Positions 18,435 through 27,209 of a stretch of DNA of 64,000 nt are shown piece after piece. The stretch lies in contig NZ_BDBD01000021.1 in the NCBI RefSeq assembly GCF_001612805.1, positions 186,001-250,000 of the forward strand, in the 5' to 3' direction. Each line of letters starts with the position of its first letter. The stretch's first letter is position 1. The stretch is from Nocardia coubleae NBRC 108252 (lineage in GTDB: Bacteria > Actinomycetota > Actinomycetes > Mycobacteriales > Mycobacteriaceae). The notes under the pieces are model-generated. The model was given only the letters and a program-made list of their open reading frames with translations. It ran no database searches and was not told where the DNA came from. Position numbers and translations under genes: made by a program.

Positions 18435-19730
18435 ATGTCCGACCTATTGAGGCTGGCCACCGCCGGTTCTGTCGACGACGGCAAGTCCACTTTGGTCGGA
18501 CGGCTGCTCTACGACACGAAGTCCGTGCTGGCCGATCAGATCGACGCCGTAACCCGCGCCTCCGTCGACAAGGGTCTGTCGACCCCCGACCTGTCGCTGC
18601 TGGTCGACGGTCTGCGTGCCGAGCGTGAGCAGGGCATCACCATCGACGTGGCCTACCGCTACTTCGCCACGCCCAAGCGCTCGTTCGTGCTCGCCGACAC
18701 TCCCGGCCACGTGCAGTACACCCGCAACACCGTGTCGGGCGCGTCCACCGCGCAGCTGGTGATCCTGCTGACCGACGCGCGCAAGGGCGTCATCGAGCAG
18801 ACCCGTCGCCATGCCGCGGTGCTGGCACTGCTCGGGGTGCCGAAGCTGGTGCTCGCGGTGAACAAGATCGACCTGGTGGACAATCCGGCCGAGGTGTTCG
18901 CCGAGATCTCCGCGGAGTTCAACTCGCTGACCTCGAAGCTGGGCTGGGCCGACGAGGACGTCCTCGAGATCCCGGTGTCGGCGCTGCACGGCGACAATAT
19001 CGCCAGCCGCTCCGAGAACACCCCGTACTACGACGGTCCCTCGCTGATCGAGCACCTGGAATCTGTTCCGGTGGATGCGGATTCGACGGGCACGCATGCG
19101 CTGGGGCTGCGGTTCCCGGTGCAGTACGTGATCCGTCCGCGCACCGCCGAGTACCCCGATTACCGTGGGTACGCCGGTCAGATCGCGGCCGGTTCGGTGT
19201 CGCCCGGCGACGAGATCGTTGTGCTGCCCTCGGGCATCCGCACCACCGTCGAGCGCATCGACACCCCCGACGGTGAGCTGGCGGTCGCCCAGGTGGGGCG
19301 CAGTGTGACGCTGATCCTGGCCGACGAGGTCGACATCTCGCGTGGCGACATCATCGCCTCGGTGGCCGACGCCCCGGAGGCGATCGACACCTTCGACGCC
19401 ACCGTCTGCTGGCTCGGCGACAAGCCGCTGCGTCCCGGCGCGCGACTGCTGCTCAAGCACGGCGCCAAGACCACGCAGGCGATCGTCGGCGCGCTGGTGG
19501 AGCGGTTCGACGAGCAGACGCTCACCGCCCAGCCGAGCCCGGAGACGTTGGAGCTCAACGACATCGGACGGGTGTCGCTGCGGTTGGCCGAGCCGATCCC
19601 GGCCGACGACTACCGCACCAACCGGCACACCGGTTCGTTCCTGCTGATCGATCCCGCCGGTGGCAACACCCTCGCGGCCGGCCTGGTCGGCGACGTGCTG
19701 ACCTCGGTCGAGGTCGGTACCACGGTCTGA
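18435..19730 (+). CDS. cysN: Sulfate adenylyltransferase subunit 1, GTPase (CysN)
   Basis: GTPase partner of CysD, related to elongation factor Tu. The 431-residue product has P-loop GSVDDGKSTL, G3 motif DTPGHVQY and G4 NKID, followed by two beta-barrel domains. It lacks the C-terminal APS-kinase (CysC) domain that is fused in the M. tuberculosis CysNC protein. This fits use of APS directly by CysH. ATG follows the cysD stop by one base. Confidence 0.95.
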   Translation: MSDLLRLATAGSVDDGKSTLVGRLLYDTKSVLADQIDAVTRASVDKGLSTPDLSLLVDGLRAEREQGITIDVAYRYFATPKRSFVLADTPGHVQYTRNTVSGASTAQLVILLTDARKGVIEQTRRHAAVLALLGVPKLVLAVNKIDLVDNPAEVFAEISAEFNSLTSKLGWADEDVLEIPVSALHGDNIASRSENTPYYDGPSLIEHLESVPVDADSTGTHALGLRFPVQYVIRPRTAEYPDYRGYAGQIAAGSVSPGDEIVVLPSGIRTTVERIDTPDGELAVAQVGRSVTLILADEVDISRGDIIASVADAPEAIDTFDATVCWLGDKPLRPGARLLLKHGAKTTQAIVGALVERFDEQTLTAQPSPETLELNDIGRVSLRLAEPIPADDYRTNRHTGSFLLIDPAGGNTLAAGLVGDVLTSVEVGTTV

Positions 19731-20578
19731 TGACACGCTCGCTCGTCTCGCCGCGCGGTGCCGTTCCGGTGCCGCGCGGCGGAGGCGGGCCCGCACTGAT
19801 CGCGGTGGCCCACGGCAGCCGTGATCCGCGTTCGGCGACGACGATGGCGGCGGTGGTCGCCTCGGTCGCCGCGTCACGACCGGATCTGACGGTCCGGTTG
19901 GCTTTTCTCGACCTCAGCGCGCCCTCGCTCGACCAGGTCGTCGACGAGCTCGCCGCGCTCGGGCATCGCGAGGTGATCGTTGTTCCGTTGTTGCTCGGCA
20001 ACGCTTTTCACGCGCGAGTCGATCTGCCCGCCCTCCTGACGGAGTCGGCGAACAGGCATCCGCTGGTGCGCCTGACCCAGACCGAGGTGCTCGGGGCGGA
20101 TTCGCGATTGATCGCGGCGCTTGCCGACAGGGTCGCCGGGTTGTCGGTGGGTTTCCCTGTGCCAGAGCCTGTTTCGATGCACCGCCCGACGACACCGGCA
20201 GCTCTCCCGCACGAAAGCGGCCGTGCCACCGTGGGGGTCGCGGTTGCCGCCGTCGGATCTCGTGACGAATCGGCGAATCGCCGGACCGCCGCCGTTGCTC
20301 GACGGCTTGCGGTGATGACCGGTCTTCGCACCGAAATGTGCTTTGCCACAGTCGAACCCAGCATCAATGTCGCGGTCGACCGGTTACATGCGCGCGGAGT
20401 CGAACAGGTCGTCGTCGCGCCGTGGTTCCTCGCACCGGGGCTGCTCACCGACCGCCTGCTGCACCACGCGCCGCGCCTCGTACACGCCGATGTCATCGGC
20501 CCGCACCCCGCGCTCACCGAGGTGATCTGGTCCCGATACGACGCGGCGATCGCGACAGATCTCGAACTCTCCGCCTGA
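19730..20578 (+). CDS. Sirohydrochlorin chelatase-like protein (CbiX family)
   Basis: A 282-residue protein with two chelatase-like halves. The first has AVAHGSRDPRS and HREVIVVPLLLGNAFHARVDLP; the second has GVAVAAVGSRDESANRR and VVAPWFLAPGLLTDRL. CbiX/SirB enzymes insert Fe(II) into sirohydrochlorin to give siroheme, the NirA cofactor. Its place as the last gene of the sulfite-reduction operon supports that use. The start overlaps the cysN stop (TGATG). Metal specificity (iron or cobalt) is inferred from context. Rv2393 is the positional counterpart. Confidence 0.88.
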   Translation: MTRSLVSPRGAVPVPRGGGGPALIAVAHGSRDPRSATTMAAVVASVAASRPDLTVRLAFLDLSAPSLDQVVDELAALGHREVIVVPLLLGNAFHARVDLPALLTESANRHPLVRLTQTEVLGADSRLIAALADRVAGLSVGFPVPEPVSMHRPTTPAALPHESGRATVGVAVAAVGSRDESANRRTAAVARRLAVMTGLRTEMCFATVEPSINVAVDRLHARGVEQVVVAPWFLAPGLLTDRLLHHAPRLVHADVIGPHPALTEVIWSRYDAAIATDLELSA

Positions 20579-20768
20579 CGAATCCCGCCGGCGCACCGCC
20601 GAGGAGCTGGTCGGGTCCGATTTCCGCGCCGATCTTCGGCGCACAGCATCCGCAGACGCCTCCGATCGCCTTTCCTGCGCATAGCTCGCGCCCTTGACGC
20701 CTCGCCTGCATCTCCCGAAATGCTCCCGAAGCCGGCTGCGCTAGTGCGACAGATCACACTCCGATCCC

Positions 20769-20796
20769 TTTACTGCATACCCCTAGGGGGTATAAA
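20769..20796 (+). promoter_or_regulatory. Promoter with CsoR-like palindrome
   Basis: A 17-bp palindrome at 20777-20793, ATACCCC-TAG-GGGGTAT, has perfect 7-bp arms. It fills the spacer and overlaps the -10 of a good promoter: TTTACT at 20769-20774, 16 nt, then TATAAA at 20791-20796. C-tract/G-tract palindromes of this kind are the operators of CsoR/FrmR-type metal sensors. The gene downstream encodes a very His-rich protein. No csoR gene is in the window. Confidence 0.7.
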
Positions 20797-20833
20797 TTCG
20801 TGTCAACGCACTAGGGATCAGAGAGGCAAGACA

Positions 20834-21928
20834 ATGACCATCAACTCCCACACCGCCCACAACACGAACGCTCTCGATACCACTCCCGAAAGCGCTGCGG
20901 CACAACACACCTCACACCTCGGTGCGCACGGCGAACACGCCGCCCACAGCGCCCACGGCCATGCCGAACACGGCACTCAGGCGCAGCAGGAATCGCACGC
21001 AGGACACGGGCACAGCGCGCACGCGGCGCAGGCAGCTCATGCGGATCACGTCGACCACGCAGCACACGGCGGCCGCGACAGCCAGGCCGCGCACGGGGAC
21101 CACGCCGCGCACGGTGCGCATTCCGGCCATGGTGGTCATGACACCGGCGACGCAGTCGCAGCACCGCAGGCGAATCATGCCGGTCACGGTGACCACGGCG
21201 CGCACGCTGCCGGACTCCCCGGCGGGCTGCAGATCACCCAGGACGGGTACACCCTCGATCTGGCGACCACCGTGGCTCAGCCGGGCGTCATCGACTTCCG
21301 GTTCCGGATTCTCGGGCCCGACGGGTCGGCGGTGACCGAGTTCGATCCCATCCACGATCGCGAACTGCACCTGATCGTGGCGCGGCGTGAGCTGACCGGG
21401 TTCTGGCATGTGCATCCGCGCCGGGAGGCCGACGGCACCTGGACGATCCAGCTGGAACTGCCGGAGGCGGGCGCCTACCGGGTGTTCACCGATATCGCCC
21501 CGCGTGCTCTCGGCCGCACCATCACCCTCGGAGCGGACCTCGCCGTCGCCGGTCACTATGCGCCGCAGCAGGTTCCGGCGGTGAATCGCAGCACGGAGGT
21601 CGACGGGTACACCGTGACCGTCGACGGCGAATTGCGCGCCGAGGGCGATCTGCTCACCCTCACGGTGCACAAGGACGGTGCGCCGGTCACCGATCTGCAG
21701 CCCTACCTGGCGGCTTTCGGTCACCTGGTGATCCTGCGGGCGGGCGACCTCGCCTACGTTCACGTGCATCCCAACGGCGAACCCGGCGACGGCATCACGC
21801 CTTCCGGGCCCGAAGTCTCCTTCCACACCGCCGTTCCCGGGCCGGGCACCTACCGCCTGTTCCTCGATTTCAAGCACGACGACACGGTGCGGACCGCAGC
21901 TTTCACCCTCACCACTCAGCACCACTGA
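20834..21928 (+). CDS. His-rich putative copper-handling protein
   Basis: A 364-residue protein. Residues 1-127 contain about 28 histidines, mostly in HxxH or HGxH steps with Ala, Gly, Asp and Glu, a likely metal-binding tail. Residues 130-364 form a beta-rich region with two related motifs, LIVARRELTGFWHVHP and VILRAGDLAYVHVHP, seen in actinobacterial proteins encoded with copper-transport genes. No signal peptide or lipobox is visible, so it may be cytoplasmic. ATG 20834 follows GAGAGGCAAG. The upstream CsoR-like operator suggests copper induction. Function is inferred. Confidence 0.75.
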   Translation: MTINSHTAHNTNALDTTPESAAAQHTSHLGAHGEHAAHSAHGHAEHGTQAQQESHAGHGHSAHAAQAAHADHVDHAAHGGRDSQAAHGDHAAHGAHSGHGGHDTGDAVAAPQANHAGHGDHGAHAAGLPGGLQITQDGYTLDLATTVAQPGVIDFRFRILGPDGSAVTEFDPIHDRELHLIVARRELTGFWHVHPRREADGTWTIQLELPEAGAYRVFTDIAPRALGRTITLGADLAVAGHYAPQQVPAVNRSTEVDGYTVTVDGELRAEGDLLTLTVHKDGAPVTDLQPYLAAFGHLVILRAGDLAYVHVHPNGEPGDGITPSGPEVSFHTAVPGPGTYRLFLDFKHDDTVRTAAFTLTTQHH

Positions 21929-21940
21929 GAGCTGCTTCGA

Positions 21941-21968
21941 CGCCCGGCGCGACATGCCGCGCCGGGCG
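21941..21968 (+). terminator. Terminator of the His-rich gene
   Basis: A perfect 11-bp stem, CGCCCGGCGCG / CGCGCCGGGCG, with a 6-nt loop begins 12 nt after the stop codon. Confidence 0.75.
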
Positions 21969-22113
21969 AACCGTCGTCACACGACCGCCCATGCGCCAGG
22001 CGCGGTACCGACTCGTCGCGTTCTCCACCCTCGCCGATCCTGCTCGAAGCCACCGGCGAACCATCGGACGACAGCCTTGACATCAACCACGCTCGAGGTT
22101 TCACGATGACTTC

Positions 22114-22473
22114 ATGAGCATCCTGTTTCACAACACCATGCGAATCACCGAGGGGCACACCAAGGAGTTCGGCGAGGCCGTGCGGCGTGCCGTGGCCTTC
22201 GTCAGAGAGCACGGACCGCAGCTGATGGTGCAGGTCTTTCTCGATGCGAGGCCGGGCTGGCGCACAGCTTCCAGCTCTATCCGGACTCGGAAGCGGTTCT
22301 CGCGCACTGGCAGATGTCGGACCCCTACATCCAGGACGTGATGGCGCACTGCACCATCGAGTCGTTCGAGACCTTCGGGGAGATGTCGGACGCGGTGCTC
22401 GAGGGATTGCGGTCGGGGCCGGTCGGGGCGGTGACTGTGCGGCCGCTATTGACCGGGTTCACCAGGTTGTGAA
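22114..22473 (+). pseudogene. Frameshifted small protein gene, ABM-like
   Basis: The first frame gives MSILFHNTMRITEGHTKEF and on to FLDA. After about 22247 the coherent continuation is in another frame: EAGLAHSFQLYPDSEAVLAH, then WQMSDPYIQDVMAH, ending LLTGFTRL at the stop 22471-22473. Inserting one base at GATGC-GAGGCC restores one frame of about 120 residues. The restored size and the alternating strand/helix pattern suggest an antibiotic-biosynthesis-monooxygenase-like fold, which is a weak call. The break may be real or a sequencing or assembly error. The last 28 nt overlap the end of the convergent WYL gene. Confidence 0.65.
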
Positions 22474-23414
22474 CTGTTAACGCGCATCAGTTCCGCGCCG
22501 ATAGCCACCAATTCGGCTTTCACCTCGGCGGGGCCGAGCACCTCCATGTCGCCCGCCCAGCCCGCGAGCTGGCGGGCGACCATCTTGGGCGTGTCGGCGG
22601 TGATCTCGGCCAGCACCCGGCCGTCGCCGGTGCTGCCGACCAGGGTGCAGTTGCGGCCCTGCTGATCGGCGAGGATGGGAGCCAAGCGCTCGGACACCGC
22701 GACCTGGGCGGCGACGGCCGAGCGGCGACGCTCCATCCGGTCGACCACCCGGGACCACTCGGCGTGCAGATCGAAGTCGGCTGGTCGCTCGGCGGGTTCG
22801 TCGAGAACGGTCACCGCGCCGATCCGGTCGAGACGGAAGGTGCGCTGACCTCGCTCGGTCCCCGCTAGCAGGTACCAGATCGTTTCCTTCTCGACCAGGC
22901 CCCACGGGTCGACGGTGCGCATCGTGGCCTGCCCCGCCCGCGCGTATTCGATGCGGACACGTCGTCGATCGACCACGGCACGCTGCAATGTGTCGAGGAC
23001 GGCGGGTGGTTGCGGGTCGGGCCTTCCCCAGCGTGCCGGGTCGACGACCACCGCGTCGGCGGCTGCCGCGGCGTCGGCACGGAAGGTCTGCGGCAAGGCC
23101 CTGACCAGTTTGCGCAAGGCGGACTTCACCTCGGGAGCCGCGGCGGCCGCCGGGCCCGCGAGCAGGAACAGCGCCCTGGTCTCCCCCGCCGTGAGTCCGG
23201 ACAGATCGGTGCGCGCGCCACCGATCAGCGACCACCCACCTCCCCGTCCGGCTTGCGGATACACCGGAATGCCCGCCGCCGAGAGAGCCTCGAGGTCGCG
23301 GCGAGCCGTCGCCACCGACACCTCGAGTTCGGCGGCCACCTCGGCCGCCGTCACCCGGCCCCGCGCCTGCATGAACAACAGGGTCGCCACCAATCGGTCC
23401 GCTCGCATACCCAT
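22446..23414 (-). CDS. WYL-domain transcriptional regulator (YafY type)
   Basis: A 322-residue regulator with an N-terminal winged helix (RGRVTAAEVAAELEVSVATARRDLEAL), a linker, and a C-terminal WYL domain (STVDPWGLVEKETIWYLLAG-like stretch with RTFRLDRIGAV). WYL proteins bind ligands, often nucleic-acid or nucleotide related. ATG 23414 is preferred over 23438 because the latter lies inside a perfect 25-bp palindrome that is probably its operator; 23408 is also possible. It is divergent from a VOC-family gene, which it likely controls with itself. Confidence 0.88.
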   Translation of the reverse strand: MGMRADRLVATLLFMQARGRVTAAEVAAELEVSVATARRDLEALSAAGIPVYPQAGRGGGWSLIGGARTDLSGLTAGETRALFLLAGPAAAAAPEVKSALRKLVRALPQTFRADAAAAADAVVVDPARWGRPDPQPPAVLDTLQRAVVDRRRVRIEYARAGQATMRTVDPWGLVEKETIWYLLAGTERGQRTFRLDRIGAVTVLDEPAERPADFDLHAEWSRVVDRMERRRSAVAAQVAVSERLAPILADQQGRNCTLVGSTGDGRVLAEITADTPKMVARQLAGWAGDMEVLGPAEVKAELVAIGAELMRVNSSQPGEPGQ

Positions 23415-23427
23415 GATTCTGCCGAAG

Positions 23428-23452
23428 AAAGTGCTCATTCGGTGAGCACTTT
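23428..23452. promoter_or_regulatory. Perfect 10-5-10 operator of the WYL/VOC divergent promoter
   Basis: AAAGTGCTCA-TTCGG-TGAGCACTTT is a perfect inverted repeat with 10-bp arms and a 5-nt spacer, two helical turns from outer edge to edge. It lies between the WYL regulator start and the VOC gene start. Confidence 0.8.
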
Positions 23453-23500
23453 GCCTGGCAGAGTTCAGGGAAACACCAGCACACCGACCCAGGAGCAGAC

Positions 23501-23923
23501 ATGTTGCGCGGAATGGCCACCACCACCTACTACGCCGACGACCTCACCGCCGCCAAGGACTGGTACACCGAATTCCTCGGCCTCGCACCGTATTACGAGG
23601 TGCCGGGCGGCTACTACGAGTTCCGGCTCGGCCCGGGGCAGGACGAACTCGGCATCATCAACCGGGCGTACGCGCCGGCCGGTGCCCGCAATGCACCCGG
23701 TGGCGGCGGAATCGTGTACTGGCACGTCGACGATCTCGCCGCCACCCTCACCCGGCTGCTCGAACTCGGCGCCACCGAATACGAACCGATCACCGAACAC
23801 GGCGACGGAGCGGGTTTCGTGACGGCGTCGGTCCTCGATCCCTTCGGCAACGTCCTCGGCATCATGTACAACCCGCATTTCGTGGCGATGACGGCCGCGC
23901 GGGAGGCGGCGCTGAGCTCCTGA
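23501..23923 (+). CDS. VOC-family (glyoxalase/bleomycin-resistance fold) protein
   Basis: A 140-residue single VOC protein with paired beta-alpha-beta-beta-beta modules: YYADDLTAAKDWYTEFLGL, YYEFRLGPGQDELGI, then YWHVDDLAATLTRLLELGA and VLDPFGNVLGIMYNP. Candidate metal ligands are His in YWHVDD and Glu in YYEF. Substrate is unknown; members include isomerases, dioxygenases and resistance proteins. ATG 23501 follows CAGGAG. It probably responds to the divergent WYL regulator. It ends 2 nt before the convergent HAD gene. Confidence 0.88.
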   Translation: MLRGMATTTYYADDLTAAKDWYTEFLGLAPYYEVPGGYYEFRLGPGQDELGIINRAYAPAGARNAPGGGGIVYWHVDDLAATLTRLLELGATEYEPITEHGDGAGFVTASVLDPFGNVLGIMYNPHFVAMTAAREAALSS

Positions 23924-23925
23924 GC

Positions 23926-24720
23926 TCAGAACCAGCGCTCGAGGACGGTGGCGACACCGTCCTCGGTGACGTGACCGGTGACTTCGTCGGCCATGGCGAG
24001 CACGTCGTCGGGTGAGCCCGTCATGGCGACCGAATGTGCCGCCCAGCGCAGCATTTCGCGATCGTTGAAGCCGTCGCCGATGGCGAGCGTCGCCGAGGCG
24101 TCGACGCCGAGAGCGCACCGGAGGCGTTCCAGCGCCCAGCCCTTCGACACGCCACGACGTGAGACGGTCAGCCACGGCCCGAATTCACCGTGGACCCAGG
24201 AGGTCTCGGGCACCACGAGGCTGTCGAGCTGGCGCACCATCTCCGCGACGTCGCCACCGGGCCACCATCCGTTGAGCCGGGGTGTTGGTTTGCTGCTGAG
24301 CACGTGGTGGTCGACGAGCTGGAAATCGCCGATCGAGTACTCCCCAGGGCTGTGACCCGTCGCCCAGATGCCGACGCCGACCCGCTCGGCGGCGAAGATC
24401 ATCTCGGGAAACAGCGCTCGCAACGCGCCGACGGCGGGTGCCGGGTCGAACAGTTCCACCGCGACGGGTTCACCACGTGCCACGTCGATCTGCACCGCAC
24501 CGTTGGAACACAGCGCGTGCCCCTCGATGAGCCCGAGTTCGCGCAACACCGGCCGGGTGGTGAGCACCGTCCGTCCGGTCGTCACCACCACATGCGACCC
24601 CGCGGCCACCGCCGCCCGCACTGCCGCGACCACCCGCCCGCTGATCGGGCAACCGGACTCCAGCAAAGTCCCGTCGATATCGAGCGCGATCAGTTTCGGC
24701 GCTCCCCCGAGTGCAGCCAT
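23926..24720 (-). CDS. Cof-type HAD hydrolase
   Basis: A 264-residue haloacid-dehalogenase phosphatase of the Cof/YbiV group. Motif I is LIALDIDGTLLES with the two aspartates, motif II is VVVTTGRT, and motif IV is LAIGDGFNDREML. The Cap-II domain lies between. Such enzymes act on phosphorylated sugars, FMN or similar small molecules; the substrate cannot be inferred. ATG 24720 gives the usual N-terminus; an upstream in-frame start at 24765 adds an untypical 15 residues. Confidence 0.9.
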   Translation of the reverse strand: MAALGGAPKLIALDIDGTLLESGCPISGRVVAAVRAAVAAGSHVVVTTGRTVLTTRPVLRELGLIEGHALCSNGAVQIDVARGEPVAVELFDPAPAVGALRALFPEMIFAAERVGVGIWATGHSPGEYSIGDFQLVDHHVLSSKPTPRLNGWWPGGDVAEMVRQLDSLVVPETSWVHGEFGPWLTVSRRGVSKGWALERLRCALGVDASATLAIGDGFNDREMLRWAAHSVAMTGSPDDVLAMADEVTGHVTEDGVATVLERWF

Positions 24721-25088
24721 CCACCCATTCTGCCCCGCCGCCCCCCCGATCACCCTGAAATTCACTGCCCTTGACGCACCCGTGCTCCAGCCAGCGCAAC
24801 CGAATCCTGTGTACCCCTGGGCCTCTCAGCGGCCGGGGGTGCGCGACCAACGTTAGATCCGGCAGCACCTAGCGGAACCCGGACGCAGATCCGTGCAGCG
24901 TCGGTTCATCTGGATGCTCGGTCCAGCAGATTTCCGATAGGGCCGCAGGTATCGGTGTGCGGCGACAGGTGCGAATGGTCTCCGAGTGCACCACTTTGCA
25001 GCCCAAGGACTTTCGATCGATGGCCACAGACCGAGGGTGCTCCGCCGCCGGTCGATGCCTGCCGCCGCCCGACATACTATCTTCGACC
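24721..25088. other. Intergenic gap, 368 nt
   Basis: No gene is supported here. An imperfect GC hairpin at about 24813-24841 (CCTGGGCC-TCTCAGC-GGCCGGGGG region) could end transcription of the Hsp70-like gene, which reads toward it. Nothing else was recognised. Confidence 0.6.
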
Positions 25089-25540
25089 TCAGCGGCGCGA
25101 ACCGCCGCCGTCTCCACCGCCGTTGCCGCCGGACGAGCCACCGGAGTCGCTGCCGCCGGAGGTACCACCGGAAGTCGAGCCGCCCGAGGTACCACCGGAA
25201 GTCGAGCCGCCCGACGTGCCACCCGAAGTCGAACCACCCGACGTGCCACCCGAGGTCGAGCCACCGGATGTGGAGCCACCGGACGTTCCGCCCGAGGTGG
25301 ACCCGCCGGAGCTGCTGTCGCCGGACGTGCCCCCGGAGCCGGCGCCGCCGGAGTCACCACCCGAGGCGCCGCCCGTGGAACCGCCTGCGTCCGAACCGCC
25401 GGAGGTCCCACCCGATGTTCCGCCGGCAGTCCCACCCGAGGCGCCACCGGATGTCCCGCCGGAGACGCCGCCCGATGTTCCGCCGGTCGTGCCGCCGGTC
25501 GACGCACCCGAATCGGTACCACCCGGATAACCGCCGGATG
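25089..25540 (-). repeat. Coding tandem repeat, GGTSGGSTSGG units
   Basis: The 3' end of the Hsp70-like gene is built of short degenerate units encoding Gly-Gly-Thr-Ser and Gly-Gly-Ser. Codon variation between copies suggests an old, maintained repeat. Confidence 0.8.
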
Positions 25541-27209
25541 TGCCGCCGGATGGGATGCCGCCGGTACCACCGGGGTTGTACGGTTTGTCGGAAGGCGCGG
25601 CGCCGCTGCCGATTCCGTCGGACACGCCGATATCGATGCCACCTGTGGCGGGAGGCGAGACGTCGGGAGCACCGGTGCCGGGAGCAGGGAGGGAGGTGTC
25701 GCCGGGAATGGTCGGGGCTCCGGCGGAGGGAATTCCGGAATTGGGGGATCCCGCCGAGGGGACACCGGCGATCGGGCCGGGGTCGGTGATGGGGCCGGGG
25801 TCGGTGATGGGGCCGGGGTTGGTGATGGGCCCGGGGCCGGGGTTGGTCGGCGACTCGGCGGAAGGCTTGTCGAACGGCAGCGGGTTGACGAAGTGTGCGG
25901 GGTCGCCGTAGGACGTGCGAGCCAGGACCGGGGAACGGCAGTCGCCGCCGCCGGCCCGGAACCGTTCGCCACCCTCGGAATCCGCCTGCGCTGCCCCACG
26001 TTCGGGTGCCCCCGACGCCGCACCGACGATCATTTCGTACGCGGTGCGCGCGGCCGCGCTGACGACGCGCACCTTGCCGGTGACCGGGTCGATCGTGTTG
26101 ACCAGTCCCGTGGTCTGGGCGGCGAGCAGGTCGGCGCTCATGTCGTAGAGCAGGGCGTCGGCGGGGGCGCCGAGGGCGGGGAACCGTTCGAGGACGGGTG
26201 TCAGACCGGGATCGAACGGGCTGCCGAACACCGTCATCGCCGACATCGCGAGCGCGGAAACCACTGCGGCGCTGGAGAAGACGGCCACGTGCGGCGCCGA
26301 GTTGCCGCTCTGCTGCGCCGGTGCGAAGGTGCGGGCGGCCAGGGCGGCCGCGCCCGCCGCGACGACCTGACCCGGATCGGCCACGGTCACCAGCGGGACG
26401 CCGAGATCGGCGAGGGTGCGCGCCACCTCCGGCGGCCGTGTGGCCCCGCCGACGAGCAGGATGCGCGAGATGTCGGCCAGCCGCAGGCCCGCGGCGGCAA
26501 CGGTTTTGCTGACCAGCGGGAAGGTGTCGCGGATGTGTTCGGCGCGCAGGCTGTCGGTGTTCACCATCGAGGTGAGTGTCGCCGTGGCGCGGCCGTTGCG
26601 TGACTCGACGGCATACCGGGCGACCATCTCGCCCAGCGGCTTTCCGCCGAAGTCGGTGGACCGCACGGGTGTGCCGACCATCGGGTGGTGCGGCCAGTCG
26701 GGACCGACGCGCAGCACGGTCAGGTCGAGACTGTTGGCGCCCAGGTCGTAGACGAGTACGAAACCCGGTGCGAGCGGCCCGTGTTCGACCTCGAGCCATT
26801 CGGCGGCGGCCACCGGTTCGGGCGCGAGCAGCACCTGACCGGCACCCGCCAGGTGTAATGCCTGACCGAGCAGGGCGACCTGCTTCTCGGTGTAGGTGGC
26901 CGGATAGGTGAGCACCACCCCGGCAGCCGGCTCGGCCAGCTCGATGAGCCCCGTGGCAACGGCGGCGATCAGGTTGGTGGCGGAGTAGAAACGCCCCGCG
27001 ATCACCATCGGCTCCGGTTCGCGGCTCAGGTCCGCGAAATCCGTGATCGCCGAGGCGAATTCGTTGATCGCGCCGATGCGGGGGCGGCCCGCTTCGTCGA
27101 ATGTGAGGGCGGTACGGCGTGTGCGTACCGTCGGCTTGGCCGGATCCTCGGCGACAACCGCCGAAATCGCATTGACCGTGCCGATGCTCAAACCCAGACC
27201 TCTGGTCAT
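25089..27209 (-). CDS. Hsp70-like membrane protein with Pro/Gly/Ser repeat tail
   Basis: A 706-residue protein. Residues 1-330 are an Hsp70/actin-like ATPase domain, but phosphate motifs are degenerate: GLSIGTVNAISA at the N-terminus and YDLGANSLDLTVL in place of DLGGGT; the adenosine motif LLVGGATRPPEV is kept. There is no canonical peptide-binding domain. A hydrophobic segment at about 345-370 (VAVFSSAAVVSALAMSAMTVF) is a likely membrane helix. Beyond it are NPGPIT/DPGPIT repeats (about 465-490) and a tail after about 570 built from GGTSGGSTSGG units. Whether it hydrolyses ATP is doubtful. Related Hsp70-like proteins occur near dynamin-like genes in Mycobacteriales. Confidence 0.82.
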   Translation of the reverse strand: MTRGLGLSIGTVNAISAVVAEDPAKPTVRTRRTALTFDEAGRPRIGAINEFASAITDFADLSREPEPMVIAGRFYSATNLIAAVATGLIELAEPAAGVVLTYPATYTEKQVALLGQALHLAGAGQVLLAPEPVAAAEWLEVEHGPLAPGFVLVYDLGANSLDLTVLRVGPDWPHHPMVGTPVRSTDFGGKPLGEMVARYAVESRNGRATATLTSMVNTDSLRAEHIRDTFPLVSKTVAAAGLRLADISRILLVGGATRPPEVARTLADLGVPLVTVADPGQVVAAGAAALAARTFAPAQQSGNSAPHVAVFSSAAVVSALAMSAMTVFGSPFDPGLTPVLERFPALGAPADALLYDMSADLLAAQTTGLVNTIDPVTGKVRVVSAAARTAYEMIVGAASGAPERGAAQADSEGGERFRAGGGDCRSPVLARTSYGDPAHFVNPLPFDKPSAESPTNPGPGPITNPGPITDPGPITDPGPIAGVPSAGSPNSGIPSAGAPTIPGDTSLPAPGTGAPDVSPPATGGIDIGVSDGIGSGAAPSDKPYNPGGTGGIPSGGTSGGYPGGTDSGASTGGTTGGTSGGVSGGTSGGASGGTAGGTSGGTSGGSDAGGSTGGASGGDSGGAGSGGTSGDSSSGGSTSGGTSGGSTSGGSTSGGTSGGSTSGGTSGGSTSGGTSGGSTSGGTSGGSDSGGSSGGNGGGDGGGSRR

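Noticed and set aside
25089..25540. CRISPR-like array
   Set aside because: The repetition is a degenerate coding repeat for Gly/Ser/Thr with no constant repeat length or unique spacers.
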